The notes under the pieces: model-generated
Told to the model about the DNA's origin: nothing
The model's input: the letters and a program-made list of their open reading frames with translations, nothing else
Database searches by the model: none
DNA from: an archaeon
GTDB lineage: Archaea; Asgardarchaeota; Thorarchaeia; Thorarchaeales; Thorarchaeaceae
Assembly: GCA_024275415.1 (NCBI GenBank)
Contig: JAJRZD010000112.1
Span: 1 to 39,013 of the forward strand
Length of the DNA: 39,013 nt
Reading direction: 5' to 3'
Shown here: positions 1 through 6,978 of the stretch, one piece after another
Layout: every line of letters begins with the position of its first letter
Numbering within the stretch: the first letter of the stretch is position 1
Translations under genes and position numbers: made by a program

Positions 1-200
1 CGTTTTTCATTCGGTCACAGCCTATCGTCAACTATTGGATATAAGAACGTGAAAAACAAAATAAAGTCATCTGAGAAGGGATTATTCATGACCGGACATT
101 CTGTCATCCATCTAGACAAAGTCACATAGATGCTAATCTCGTATTCTCACATTTTTGTTTGCAATGAATCTGTCAACACATGTTTAGATATGTATTCAGG
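1..200 (-). pseudogene. Decayed gene fragment, copy 1 (family unknown)
   Basis: Read on the minus strand, this stretch keeps short open segments such as EYEISIYVTLSRW and FSDDF, interrupted by stops and frame changes. It aligns by eye at the DNA level with 2185-2378 on the same strand; shared blocks include TTTTTCAT-CGG-CAC and GTCATCTGAGAA. Both copies therefore look like relics of one duplicated gene. The fragment runs off the window edge, so its 3' part is not visible. I do not recognise the family. It lies just downstream of the response-regulator gene. Confidence 0.45.
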
Positions 201-241
201 CATTGCTTTACCAAATAGCACATTGATATAACTTTGGACTT

Positions 242-649
242 TCACAAAGACCCAGCACTTCTCGTGCCTTCATCAAATAGAGTTGTCATATCAAGGATCT
301 TGTTGAGCAACTCAGCAATATTAAATGGTTTTTTAAGGAACTGAACGTTCCTGTGTTCTGAAACATTGATTTGGATGCTTGTATCCGCAGAAACAATGAT
401 TATTTTTTGATTGGGGTTTATTCCCAGTATCTCTTTGCTTGCAGTTAATCCGTCTTTCAATGGCATCCGATAATCCATCAGAATAATACCTGGATATTCA
501 GAAATAGACTTGTAAAATTCGATGGCATCTTCCCCGTTCTCACTAAAATTAAGAATAACATATCCCTTTGACGCAAGGATCCTTCCATAGAGTTGCCTGA
601 GTGCAAGGTTATCTTCCACAATCATTATTGTGGGAGATGTTGTACTCAT
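242..649 (-). CDS. Single-domain response regulator (CheY-like receiver)
   Basis: A 135-aa stand-alone receiver domain that would take a phosphate from a histidine kinase, most likely the one encoded immediately upstream. The acidic pair lies in VEDN (residues 11-14), the phosphoacceptor Asp is D59 in LMDYRMP, the switch Ser is in VSAD (about 86-89), and the conserved Lys is K107 in LKKPF. There is no output domain; about 15 residues follow the last helix. The ATG is 2 nt after the stop of the upstream kinase gene, so the two are almost certainly co-transcribed and perhaps translationally coupled. Output is presumably by protein contact, as in CheY or Spo0F; the target is unknown. Confidence 0.92.
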   Translation of the reverse strand: MSTTSPTIMIVEDNLALRQLYGRILASKGYVILNFSENGEDAIEFYKSISEYPGIILMDYRMPLKDGLTASKEILGINPNQKIIIVSADTSIQINVSEHRNVQFLKKPFNIAELLNKILDMTTLFDEGTRSAGSL

Positions 650-651
650 CT

Positions 652-1665
652 CTACATCACACTCTTAAGCCGGATAATGAAAGATACTCCGGCTGAGAAA
701 TCATTTGGCGACTCTTTTCGATTTGTTACCCGAATATCCCCGCCTAAAGCTTCTACTATCCTTTTGGAAATGGACAGACCAAGACCGGATCCCTTACGTT
801 CATGGGGCGCCACCGAAAAACGGTCAAAGATTCGCTCCTTCAATTTGTCTGGAATGCCAATTCCGTGATCACTATAGGTGACGCAAGTAAAGGATTCTTC
901 TCGGTGGATTTCAATATCAATAGAAACGACGTCTTGCTCAGGTTCTCTATATCTGACTGAATTTGTGAACAGGTTGATGAATACATTTTCTAAAATCGCG
1001 TGTCCTGCAACTACAAAATCCTGAGTGGTCGGAGAGAAACTGAGTTCTAAGGGTATCGCTGGATAAATCCCTTGGGTTTTTTCTTTAGCGGACTCGATGA
1101 CCGATATCAAACGAATAGGTTCAAGTTGGAAATCTTCTCTCATCTCAAGTAACTGGTGTAGGATTCTCACGTTGCCTATCAACAGTGAACTTCCCCTAAT
1201 CGAGTGGATGCCTTCAGATACTAACTTGGACAGTTCTGCGTCTTGTTCGACCAATTCCAATAGAAGTTCCATATTTCCTAGAGCCACAGTATTGTAGTTG
1301 ATCAAATCATGAGTCATCAGATCGAGAAGAAGCTCGCTGACTTTCTTTTCTTCAATCAAACAACTTTGACTTTCTCGTAGTTCCTGTTGTTTGAATCCTT
1401 GAATAAAACTGTAAAATAGAAAGCCCCAAAATAAAGGTTCCATTACTTGGATTACATCTTCATACTGGTCAAGGACATTGGTTACATCAGACCATTCTAG
1501 CATGTTGCTGAAGCTGAAGAAGAGCACAAGAGAGAGTATGGTCAGAAGGATAATCCTGCTGGACGCTTTTGTCGAATAGTTTCGATATCTGATTAGAATA
1601 AAGATAGCACACAAACCAAAGATGAATGTGATACCATCTACAATAGGGACAAGCTCTACAATCAT
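652..1665 (-). CDS. Membrane histidine kinase with 3-TM sensor
   Basis: A 337-aa sensor kinase. I place the start at the ATG that overlaps the stop of the preceding gene (ATGA) and follows GAGGGAG, rather than at a longer in-frame start upstream. The N-terminal ~95 residues contain three hydrophobic segments (ITFIFGLCAIFILI, IILLTILSLVLFFSF, and a third around PLFWGFLFYSF). A short linker leads to a dimerisation helix with the probable phospho-His in LMTHDLIN. The ATPase domain follows, with the N box (INLFTNSV), G1 box DHGIGIPD and G2 box GSGLGLS, all intact. The receiver gene begins 2 nt downstream and is the likely partner. The stimulus is not evident; there are no PAS or extracellular domains. 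Confidence 0.92.
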   Translation of the reverse strand: MIVELVPIVDGITFIFGLCAIFILIRYRNYSTKASSRIILLTILSLVLFFSFSNMLEWSDVTNVLDQYEDVIQVMEPLFWGFLFYSFIQGFKQQELRESQSCLIEEKKVSELLLDLMTHDLINYNTVALGNMELLLELVEQDAELSKLVSEGIHSIRGSSLLIGNVRILHQLLEMREDFQLEPIRLISVIESAKEKTQGIYPAIPLELSFSPTTQDFVVAGHAILENVFINLFTNSVRYREPEQDVVSIDIEIHREESFTCVTYSDHGIGIPDKLKERIFDRFSVAPHERKGSGLGLSISKRIVEALGGDIRVTNRKESPNDFSAGVSFIIRLKSVM

Positions 1666-1946
1666 TGAATTTCTCCCTCTTGGGCTGTGAACTCTCTCCA
1701 ACACCAGATTAAAAGTAGAAATGCACTTGCTGCGAAAGATGTATGTTCAAAGAAGTTGAGAAGTTCTTCAAAATAGTATTCTTCAAGAATAGTGAGGGTC
1801 CAACCCACTATCAGAGCGCAAAAAGAAAGCAGGAGGATATTTCTAGTAGCCAATGGCTTTAGGTTTTTCCAGTTTAAAATGATGAATGCCAATACGCCTA
1901 TTCCTATCAGCAAGACCATGAATTCGCTTTCATGAATGGTTTGCAT
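1662..1946 (-). CDS. Small 3-TM membrane protein resembling the kinase sensor
   Basis: A 94-aa protein with three hydrophobic helices (around residues 9-26, 36-53 and 71-84). It starts at an ATG after GGAGTGGATA, and its stop overlaps the kinase start by 4 nt. Its layout and several positions match the N-terminal membrane module of the kinase it precedes: a basic residue before helix 2 followed by ILLL, a Leu-Glu pair at the end of helix 2, and an aromatic-rich third helix. It looks like a stand-alone duplicate of the sensor domain with no catalytic part. I infer that it pairs with the kinase in the membrane as a co-sensor or modulator. No known family name is assigned. Confidence 0.75.
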   Translation of the reverse strand: MQTIHESEFMVLLIGIGVLAFIILNWKNLKPLATRNILLLSFCALIVGWTLTILEEYYFEELLNFFEHTSFAASAFLLLIWCWREFTAQEGEIQ

Positions 1947-1985
1947 TATCCACTCCGTCCATACTCAAATATACATTCCACTTTT

Positions 1986-2378
1986 TCAATGTTGTTTAAT
2001 GGTATCGAAAAGCACTAGCAAGTTTCCAAAGATGTCATAGAACTCTTCGCTGGCGCAGGAAACACTGACCTCGATATCACTTGGCGGATAACTCATTCCA
2101 GTTGACTTTGGATCGAAAAGGTGGATGCTGTCAAGATCCTCTCCACGAACCTATTTCTGGCAATTTCCTCGATGCCTACGCCATTTTTCATCCGGCCACG
2201 ACATTGGAACAGAGAAGTGCGAAGGACAGAATTAAGGTCATCTGAGAACAGACAAACAATGTTATTTGTGACACTCCGATATACTGCTAGGAATGGTATG
2301 GAAACATAAATCTTGTATTCTAGTATGTTCTTCTTCGCAATGAATCAGCCAACACCTAGTTTCTGGATTGGGCATCTA
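1986..2378 (-). pseudogene. Decayed gene, copy 2 (family unknown)
   Basis: The minus strand carries a nearly continuous reading in two frames. The first part includes EYKIYVSIPFLAVYRSV, FSDDLNSVLRTSLF and GVGIEEIARNRFVE. After a frame change near 2130 it continues as GEDLDSIHLFDPKS, PPSDIEVSVSCASEEFYD and IFGNLLVLFDTIKQH, then a TGA at 1986. A stop and further frame changes near 2350 break the beginning. The composition is clearly coding-like, so this is a disrupted gene of at least 125 codons. Positions 2185-2378 match 1-200, giving two decayed copies about 2.2 kb apart. I do not recognise the protein family. Confidence 0.55.
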
Positions 2379-2437
2379 TCTGCCACCGACATAAGAAGAC
2401 AAAGGATAATAAGAGCCGAGTTGTATTGAGGTAAATC

Positions 2438-3259
2438 ATGGATATCACCCAATTACGTTCAGAGTTTTCCGACCCGCACCATTTAATTCAATCTCTAGAC
2501 GGACAGACATTGTTTTTGAGGGAGTGGCCCACTGAAGAAAAATCTGATATCTGCGCGCTCATCCTCCATGGAATCACAGCATATAGTGGTCCTTATTCAA
2601 TACTTGGGAAACCAATTTCGCAGGCAGGTTACCACTGCTATGGATTGGACTTACGGGGTCACGGCCTGTCAGACGGAATTAGAGGCGACTATCCCAGCAG
2701 GGAAACTCTAGTCGAAGATCTACGAGCCACACTTGACTTTCTGAAGAAACGGCATACAAAAGTAATCATCATTGGACATAGTCTTGGTGTCGTGACGGGT
2801 TCCATAATGCTAATACATATGCAAGATGATATTGATGGAGTCGTGTTCCTAAGTGCAGCTAGGACTTTCAAAAACACCTTCAGGAAACGTTCGATAGTTT
2901 CAACATTGAAGATTCTCTGGTCATCAATCACAAATCCATCTCGTCCAGTCATTCATTACTACCGTGATGGCATGGTCGGACTTGATGACCCGTTGTTTAA
3001 CTTCTACTACACCCTCAGGTTCATGAGGACTTTGGATCCGAAAAAGCTCAGGCTTCCGGACAAGCTCGATGTGCCTGTGTACATCGCTGTGGGGGATGAA
3101 GACGAATTATTCGATGTGAATGCCGTTGAAGCCTTTGCAGATGAGATAAACGCGGCTGATAAGGAGATGTATGTCATCCCAGGCGCAAAACATGCAATCT
3201 TCCCCGATGGGTCTTGGAACCACTTGATTCAGTGGATGGAACAGAAATTCCCCAGATGA
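2438..3259 (+). CDS. Alpha/beta hydrolase, lysophospholipase / monoacylglycerol-lipase type
   Basis: A 273-aa single-domain serine hydrolase of the alpha/beta fold. The nucleophile is S115 in the elbow GHSLG, the likely acid is D222 in VGDEDELFD, and the His is H252 in GAKHAIFP. LILHGITAYSGPY (about 41-53) carries the oxyanion-hole HG, and DLRGHGLSDG (71-80) is typical of the monoacylglycerol lipase / lysophospholipase branch. Length is normal and no signal peptide is seen, so the protein should be cytosolic. It probably hydrolyses a carboxylic ester; the lipid substrate is inferred only from family resemblance. The ATG follows GAGGTAAATC. It stands alone on the plus strand between degraded sequences. 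Confidence 0.9.
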   Translation: MDITQLRSEFSDPHHLIQSLDGQTLFLREWPTEEKSDICALILHGITAYSGPYSILGKPISQAGYHCYGLDLRGHGLSDGIRGDYPSRETLVEDLRATLDFLKKRHTKVIIIGHSLGVVTGSIMLIHMQDDIDGVVFLSAARTFKNTFRKRSIVSTLKILWSSITNPSRPVIHYYRDGMVGLDDPLFNFYYTLRFMRTLDPKKLRLPDKLDVPVYIAVGDEDELFDVNAVEAFADEINAADKEMYVIPGAKHAIFPDGSWNHLIQWMEQKFPR

Positions 3260-3426
3260 GATAGTTCCAGATTAGGGGATGAACAGAAGACAGAATACCT
3301 ACACGTAGTAGAACATCTTTCGTATTACTAGATGGATACCTCGCAGCCAGTTCCTAGCAACAATCTTCATAGAGAAACAATTGATTCGTGTGCAGGAAGT
3401 GGTAGCACAGTCTTGGAGTTCGGTCG

Positions 3427-3747
3427 TTATATCTGTAACCTGATTTTGATGTGGGAGGTGTCATTCACCTCGTACGAGATTCTACCTCCGTGTTTTTCAA
3501 TAAGAAGCCTGATTGTGAACAAATCAAGATTCAAAACGGTATTCTGGGGGGAGCCACAGTGGATATCTCCCACAAGCAATTTCTCAAGATTGTAGGGCAC
3601 CTTAATCCCAGACAGGAAAGAATCAATCTGTTTCATTGTCGTACAAAGAAGCACAAGACTAGAATCGAGTAATTGCCAACAACATCTCAAGTTATTGGTC
3701 ATGCCAGTGCGAGATATTGTAAGATGTAGAGCAATATTTGGTATCAT
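3427..3747 (-). pseudogene. Remnant of a histidine-kinase ATPase domain
   Basis: A 106-codon minus-strand open frame whose last ~65 residues resemble the end of a HATPase_c domain. SGIKVPYNLEKLL sits where a G1 box (DxGxGIP) would be, and LDLFTIRLLIEKHGGRISYE matches the helix after the G2 box plus the common KxHGGxI ending. The Asp and Gly residues needed for ATP binding are missing or changed, and no dimerisation or sensor part lies upstream. It is best read as a truncated, decayed kinase gene, unlikely to make a working protein. The similarity is judged by eye. Confidence 0.4.
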
Positions 3748-3798
3748 TCACACTAGGAATCAAAGATAGGGGCATCGCTCCTCTCGGACACTGACAAT

Positions 3799-3805
3799 AA
3801 AAAAA
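3799..3805 (-). terminator. T-tract, probable terminator of the hdr-mvh operon
   Basis: On the minus strand a run of seven T (AAAAAAA on the plus strand) follows the GC-rich hairpins about 70 nt after the last gene of the operon. Archaeal RNA polymerase terminates on U-rich tracts, so this is the natural end of the hydrogenase/heterodisulfide-reductase transcript. Confidence 0.5.
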
Positions 3806-3820
3806 GGATTGAAGGAAAGT

Positions 3821-3849
3821 GCGGGGCGACCCTTGCGAGGTCGTCCAGC
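3821..3849 (-). other. GC-rich hairpin in the 3' UTR
   Basis: On the minus-strand RNA, CGACC pairs with GGUCG around a 7-nt loop. GG/CC extends the stem past a bulged A, and two outer GC pairs are possible. It lies between the last operon gene and the T-tract. It could be part of a SECIS or the stem of the terminator; the sequence alone does not decide. Confidence 0.4.
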
Positions 3850-3872
3850 TCAACCCGAGTTTCAGTTGAGCC
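3847..3872 (-). promoter_or_regulatory. Hairpin directly after the VhuU-like gene; SECIS candidate
   Basis: On the minus-strand RNA, GGCUCAAC pairs with GUUGAGCU (8 bp including one G-U) around a 10-nt loop beginning UGAAAC. It starts 1 nt after the stop codon of the UGA-containing gene. Archaeal SECIS elements usually lie in the 3' UTR and have a conserved GAA; a GAA is present in this loop, but the usual upper stem is not obvious. It is therefore only a candidate, with the adjacent GC-rich hairpin as the alternative. Confidence 0.35.
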
Positions 3873-3873
3873 T

Positions 3874-4038
3874 TCATCCACCGCCCAGCACTAGATCCTT
3901 CCGGGCTATCTCGTGCAGCTCTCCGTCGTCGTCTTCACGAACGATGACCATGTGGGCCGCACATGATAGTCAGCAGTCATAGCAGCGCACGACCATCTCA
4001 AGGAGATTCAGCACGCCTTCAGGTATCTCTTCTGTCAT
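3874..4038 (-). CDS. vhuU: VhuU-like selenocysteine peptide, C-terminus of the [NiFe(Se)] hydrogenase large subunit
   Basis: A 54-aa gene that becomes visible only if an in-frame TGA (codon 23, plus-strand positions 3970-3972) is read as selenocysteine. The product contains RCYDCULSCAAHM, matching the C-terminal Ni-binding motif DPCxxCxxH of [NiFe] hydrogenase large subunits with Sec at the first Cys. The upstream large-subunit gene ends before this motif, so the peptide completes it, as VhuU completes VhuA in Methanococcus. The ATG is 11 nt after that gene's stop and follows AGGAGA. Residues after H29 (25 aa) resemble the extension that the maturation protease removes. The usual Pro of DPC is replaced by Cys22, giving adjacent Cys-Sec. 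Selenoproteins of this kind are reported from Lokiarchaeota. The protein reading is strong; the Sec machinery and SECIS are not proven here. Confidence 0.88.
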
Positions 4039-4049
4039 CTTGATTTCTC

Positions 4050-5366
4050 CTATGTTTTTACAAGCGGATCCGGCAGCTTCAAACTGTCCAGAGCCTTATC
4101 CTCAAAGATCTGCTTTGCAGCAGTCATAAGGGATTTTTCGATTCCTGCGATATTATTGTTGGTTGCCACAATCAGGTTGGCATGTACCAGCATCCCTTCC
4201 TCATCGCTCGTGTAATTATGCAGAAGGGTTCCTCGTGGAGCTTCAACGATTCCAACTCCATCGCCAGCCTTTGGCTCGACATCGGTGAGCTTGATATCAT
4301 CACTGACAATCAGTGGGTCCTCTAAGAGAATCTTGATCCATTCGGCAGCCTGCACAAGTTCGACAATTCTGGCATAGTGGTAGACGAAGGTGTGGTGTGA
4401 TGGTCTACCTACGAGGTCTCTCATCTCCTTGAGAGCTTCCTGTGCAAGAGGAGTTGCCATCTTCTCTGCGACATTGCACCTTGCCAATGTGTTGGCTCGC
4501 CATATGCCATCCGGATAGCCTGCTGGCTTGTAGTAGATGTGTGTTGCATACGAGTGGTCAGGGATGTGCTCACCATAGTACTTGGTATAATCCTTTGGCT
4601 CGAAGTCTGCAACAACCTTGCCATCAGGACCCATAACCCGGACATTGCCCTCGTAGATGTCCAAAACACCATTGTTTGTCAGTCCGATATAGTATGTGGG
4701 AGTGACTGCAAGCTTTGTGATGACATCGATGTAGGCATTCACAACTGTCTTTGCCAGCTCGACGGTCTTATTCACATTCTCAAACAGCTCGGGGATTTGC
4801 TTTAGCCATTTGTCACGGTCTTCCTCTGTCAGTGCATTTAGCATCCCTCCGGGTATCGCGGTAACTGGATGTATTGCCTTTGCACCGACATCTCGGATAA
4901 GCTCCTGTCCGAATTGCATGATCTTGATTGCCTGTACTGTGACATCAGGAAGGTGCTTTAGCACGGCAGCGACGTTTCTCACAGCTGGATCCGCAAAGGG
5001 ACCGAACACGAAGTCGGGTGCAGCAAGTGCGTAGAAGTGGATTGCATGCGACGAGAGCTGCTTCGCCTCTATCATCAACCTGCGAAGCTTTACCGCGGCA
5101 GGTGGTGGTGTTACATCCCATGCAGCCTCTACTGCCTTGACCGACGCAAGGTGGTGAGGTATCGGACAAATCCCACAGATACGAGGCGCAATCCGTGGAG
5201 CCTCTTCCATTGGTCGTCCTGTAAGGAACTTCTCAAAGAACCTTGTGGAACCAACATTGTATTGGATGTCTTTGACCTTGTTGTCCTTCCCGAGCTTGAT
5301 TGTCAGAGCACCGTGCCCTTCAAGTCGTGTGACTGGGTCTATCCTAATTGTCTTTTCTTCGCCCAT
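4050..5366 (-). CDS. mvhA: F420-non-reducing hydrogenase large subunit (MvhA/VhuA), C-terminally split
   Basis: A 438-aa catalytic subunit that should hold the Ni-Fe site for H2 activation in the Mvh-Hdr complex. The N-terminal family motif RIDPVTRLEGHG (about 8-19) and the first metal-binding motif RICGICP (C64 and C67) are intact. The second motif DPCxxCxxH, normally at the extreme C-terminus, is absent: the protein ends in LDSLKLPDPLVKT. It is supplied by the UGA-containing gene 11 nt downstream, which reproduces the VhuA/VhuU split of Methanococcus. The ATG directly follows the TAA of mvhG. Without the small peptide this subunit could not coordinate nickel. Confidence 0.93.
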   Translation of the reverse strand: MGEEKTIRIDPVTRLEGHGALTIKLGKDNKVKDIQYNVGSTRFFEKFLTGRPMEEAPRIAPRICGICPIPHHLASVKAVEAAWDVTPPPAAVKLRRLMIEAKQLSSHAIHFYALAAPDFVFGPFADPAVRNVAAVLKHLPDVTVQAIKIMQFGQELIRDVGAKAIHPVTAIPGGMLNALTEEDRDKWLKQIPELFENVNKTVELAKTVVNAYIDVITKLAVTPTYYIGLTNNGVLDIYEGNVRVMGPDGKVVADFEPKDYTKYYGEHIPDHSYATHIYYKPAGYPDGIWRANTLARCNVAEKMATPLAQEALKEMRDLVGRPSHHTFVYHYARIVELVQAAEWIKILLEDPLIVSDDIKLTDVEPKAGDGVGIVEAPRGTLLHNYTSDEEGMLVHANLIVATNNNIAGIEKSLMTAAKQIFEDKALDSLKLPDPLVKT

Positions 5367-6302
5367 TTAGGCTTCCTCCTGTGCTTGCTTCATATCCTCG
5401 CGTCGAACCCGCATCCTATTGAGATGGCTTGTACCATACGTAAACCTATAGAATGTCCCAAGAGGGTCTTTGACCTGCTCAACAAGCTTGTCTGGTTCTA
5501 TGGGTGCATATGTGCCTAACATCGACATGGCAGCAGCACCATAGTCTGACATGATTGGTGGAGGTGGTCCAAAACATCCACGGCAAGTCACACCCTTGTT
5601 GACACACTGACCTTCGCAGAGACCCCATGTACTAGATCCTAGGCATATGTATCCTTGCTCAAGTAAACATCTCTCAGGGTCAGCCTTTCCTGTGAACGGC
5701 CTAAGAATCTCCGTGATTGGAGTTTCCTTTTTCTCTCTCGAGCAATAATGACAGACCGTGTGAGGCGGGAGGTCAAGAGTTTCGCCTGCAAGGAGCGCGT
5801 TGATGGCTGTTGCGATTAACTTGGAAGTCGGAGGGCAACCTGGAAGATAGATGTCAAAGTCCACGTATTCTGAATTTGGCCTGACAACAGGCTCAATCCG
5901 TGGCAAGTTCTCTGAGGGAACCTTTCCATCTTTGAATGTCTTGTTCTCCCTGAATTTCACATCATAGCACTCTTCAATGTCGGACTGGTTTGCCAATGTT
6001 GGGATGCCCCCAAAACACGAACAAGAACCAAATGCTATCAGGATCTGGCATTTCTCACGCATGACTTTCAGGAGATGGATGTCCTCCTCTGTTCGGGCCA
6101 TGCCTTCATAGAACCCGACGACTATTGATTTGTCTTCGTAGTTCTCAAGATGGTGGAGCTTGAAATCAGCCACCGCCTGCCAGTATTTGATTTCCAGTTT
6201 CGGTAAGATATCTGCTAGTCCAAGATGAATATCGATCAGGCTCTGAAAGCATCCCCAACAAGAGGAGCCTTGCCCCATCGCTACAGGTACCGGGTCACTC
6301 AT
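5367..6302 (-). CDS. mvhG: F420-non-reducing hydrogenase small subunit (MvhG)
   Basis: A 311-aa electron-transfer subunit of the soluble group 3c-type [NiFe] hydrogenase. It passes electrons from the Ni-Fe site through three FeS clusters to MvhD. The proximal-cluster motif is GQGSSCWGCFQS (about 10-21), with further ligands in GSCSCFGG and PGCPPTS. Distal Cys-rich motifs appear in CHYCSREKK and CEGQCVNKGVTCRGCFGP. There is no Tat signal, as expected for a cytosolic enzyme. It begins 2 nt after the stop of the small winged-helix gene and its TAA abuts the mvhA ATG. Confidence 0.94.
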   Translation of the reverse strand: MSDPVPVAMGQGSSCWGCFQSLIDIHLGLADILPKLEIKYWQAVADFKLHHLENYEDKSIVVGFYEGMARTEEDIHLLKVMREKCQILIAFGSCSCFGGIPTLANQSDIEECYDVKFRENKTFKDGKVPSENLPRIEPVVRPNSEYVDFDIYLPGCPPTSKLIATAINALLAGETLDLPPHTVCHYCSREKKETPITEILRPFTGKADPERCLLEQGYICLGSSTWGLCEGQCVNKGVTCRGCFGPPPPIMSDYGAAAMSMLGTYAPIEPDKLVEQVKDPLGTFYRFTYGTSHLNRMRVRREDMKQAQEEA

Positions 6303-6304
6303 TC

Positions 6305-6538
6305 TTAGGCCTCCTTCATGGAATAGACAAGTTCATGGTTCTCTTCACCAGCAACCTCGATATCGCCCCACTTGAGCATCCCCAGCAGATTCCAGACTAC
6401 CAATTCGGTTGCCAGTCCAGTCTTCTGAGATATCACGGTCACGGTGTTTGCGCCGCCACTCAACGCCTCTTTTATCATTTTGCGTTGCTGACGTACATTG
6501 CTATGCTTTTGCTTGAAGTACAACGAGAATTGTTTCAT
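6305..6538 (-). CDS. Small winged-helix-like protein inside the hydrogenase operon
   Basis: A 77-aa basic protein. I chose the ATG that overlaps the mvhD stop (ATGA); a longer in-frame extension upstream is only mvhD read in another frame. Residues ~18-75 look like a winged helix: an amphipathic helix (RKMIKEALS), a helix-turn-helix (VTVISQKTGLATELVVWNLLGML) and a beta wing (DIEVAGEENHELVYSM). It has no Cys, so it is not an electron carrier. Sitting between mvhD and mvhG with 4-nt and 2-nt junctions, it is made together with the complex. It may regulate the operon or act as an assembly or structural factor; I cannot choose between these. Confidence 0.8.
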   Translation of the reverse strand: MKQFSLYFKQKHSNVRQQRKMIKEALSGGANTVTVISQKTGLATELVVWNLLGMLKWGDIEVAGEENHELVYSMKEA

Positions 6539-6978
6539 CGCCACTCCCTCTTGATTGGTCCAAGTTCCTTCACTTGGTCGATAAGTGTCCTCACTCCATC
6601 GGCAAATATCTGGGCTTCTGAAGCACTGGCCCACTGTAAGCGGACTCTCTTTGGGTTCACACCTGACTGCTCGATGACTTTCTCCATCAGTGCCCATCGT
6701 GCACGAGCCTTCAAGTTTCCACTCGTATAATGGCAGTCGCCAGGATGGCATCCGCTTACCAACACTCCGTCAGCTCCCATGTCAAGTGCTGCAAGGATGA
6801 ACTCCACATCGATTCGCCCTGTGCAGTTCACGCGCAAGATACGAGCGTTCGGAGGATATTGTATCCTCGAAGTGCCAGCAAGGTCTGCACCTGCGTAAGA
6901 GCACCAGTTGCAACAATATGCGATGATTCGTGGTTCCCAGTCAGGGTCCATCTTGCTTGTTGTGGCGATTGCTACCAT
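6535..6978 (-). CDS. mvhD: MvhD, [2Fe-2S] adaptor between hydrogenase and HdrA
   Basis: A 147-aa protein of the MvhD/FlpD family, which links hydrogenase MvhAG to HdrA. The start is the ATG sharing one base with the hdrA stop; a longer upstream reading frame is spurious. Cluster ligands are visible in YCCNWCSYAGAD (about 21-32), VNCTGR and SGCHPGDCHY. Some archaea have selenocysteine in VhuD, but here all positions are Cys and no in-frame UGA is present. The C-terminal half (helices after GNLKARARW) is the part expected to dock on HdrA. It is followed by the winged-helix gene with an ATGA overlap. Confidence 0.93.
   Translation of the reverse strand: MVAIATTSKMDPDWEPRIIAYCCNWCSYAGADLAGTSRIQYPPNARILRVNCTGRIDVEFILAALDMGADGVLVSGCHPGDCHYTSGNLKARARWALMEKVIEQSGVNPKRVRLQWASASEAQIFADGVRTLIDQVKELGPIKREWR

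Noticed and set aside
1986..2200. Decayed gene read as a nucleotidyltransferase because of HLFDPKS and SDIEV
   Set aside because: The resemblance to LFGS and SDIDV is superficial, and the paralogous copy does not support it. It is left as unknown.
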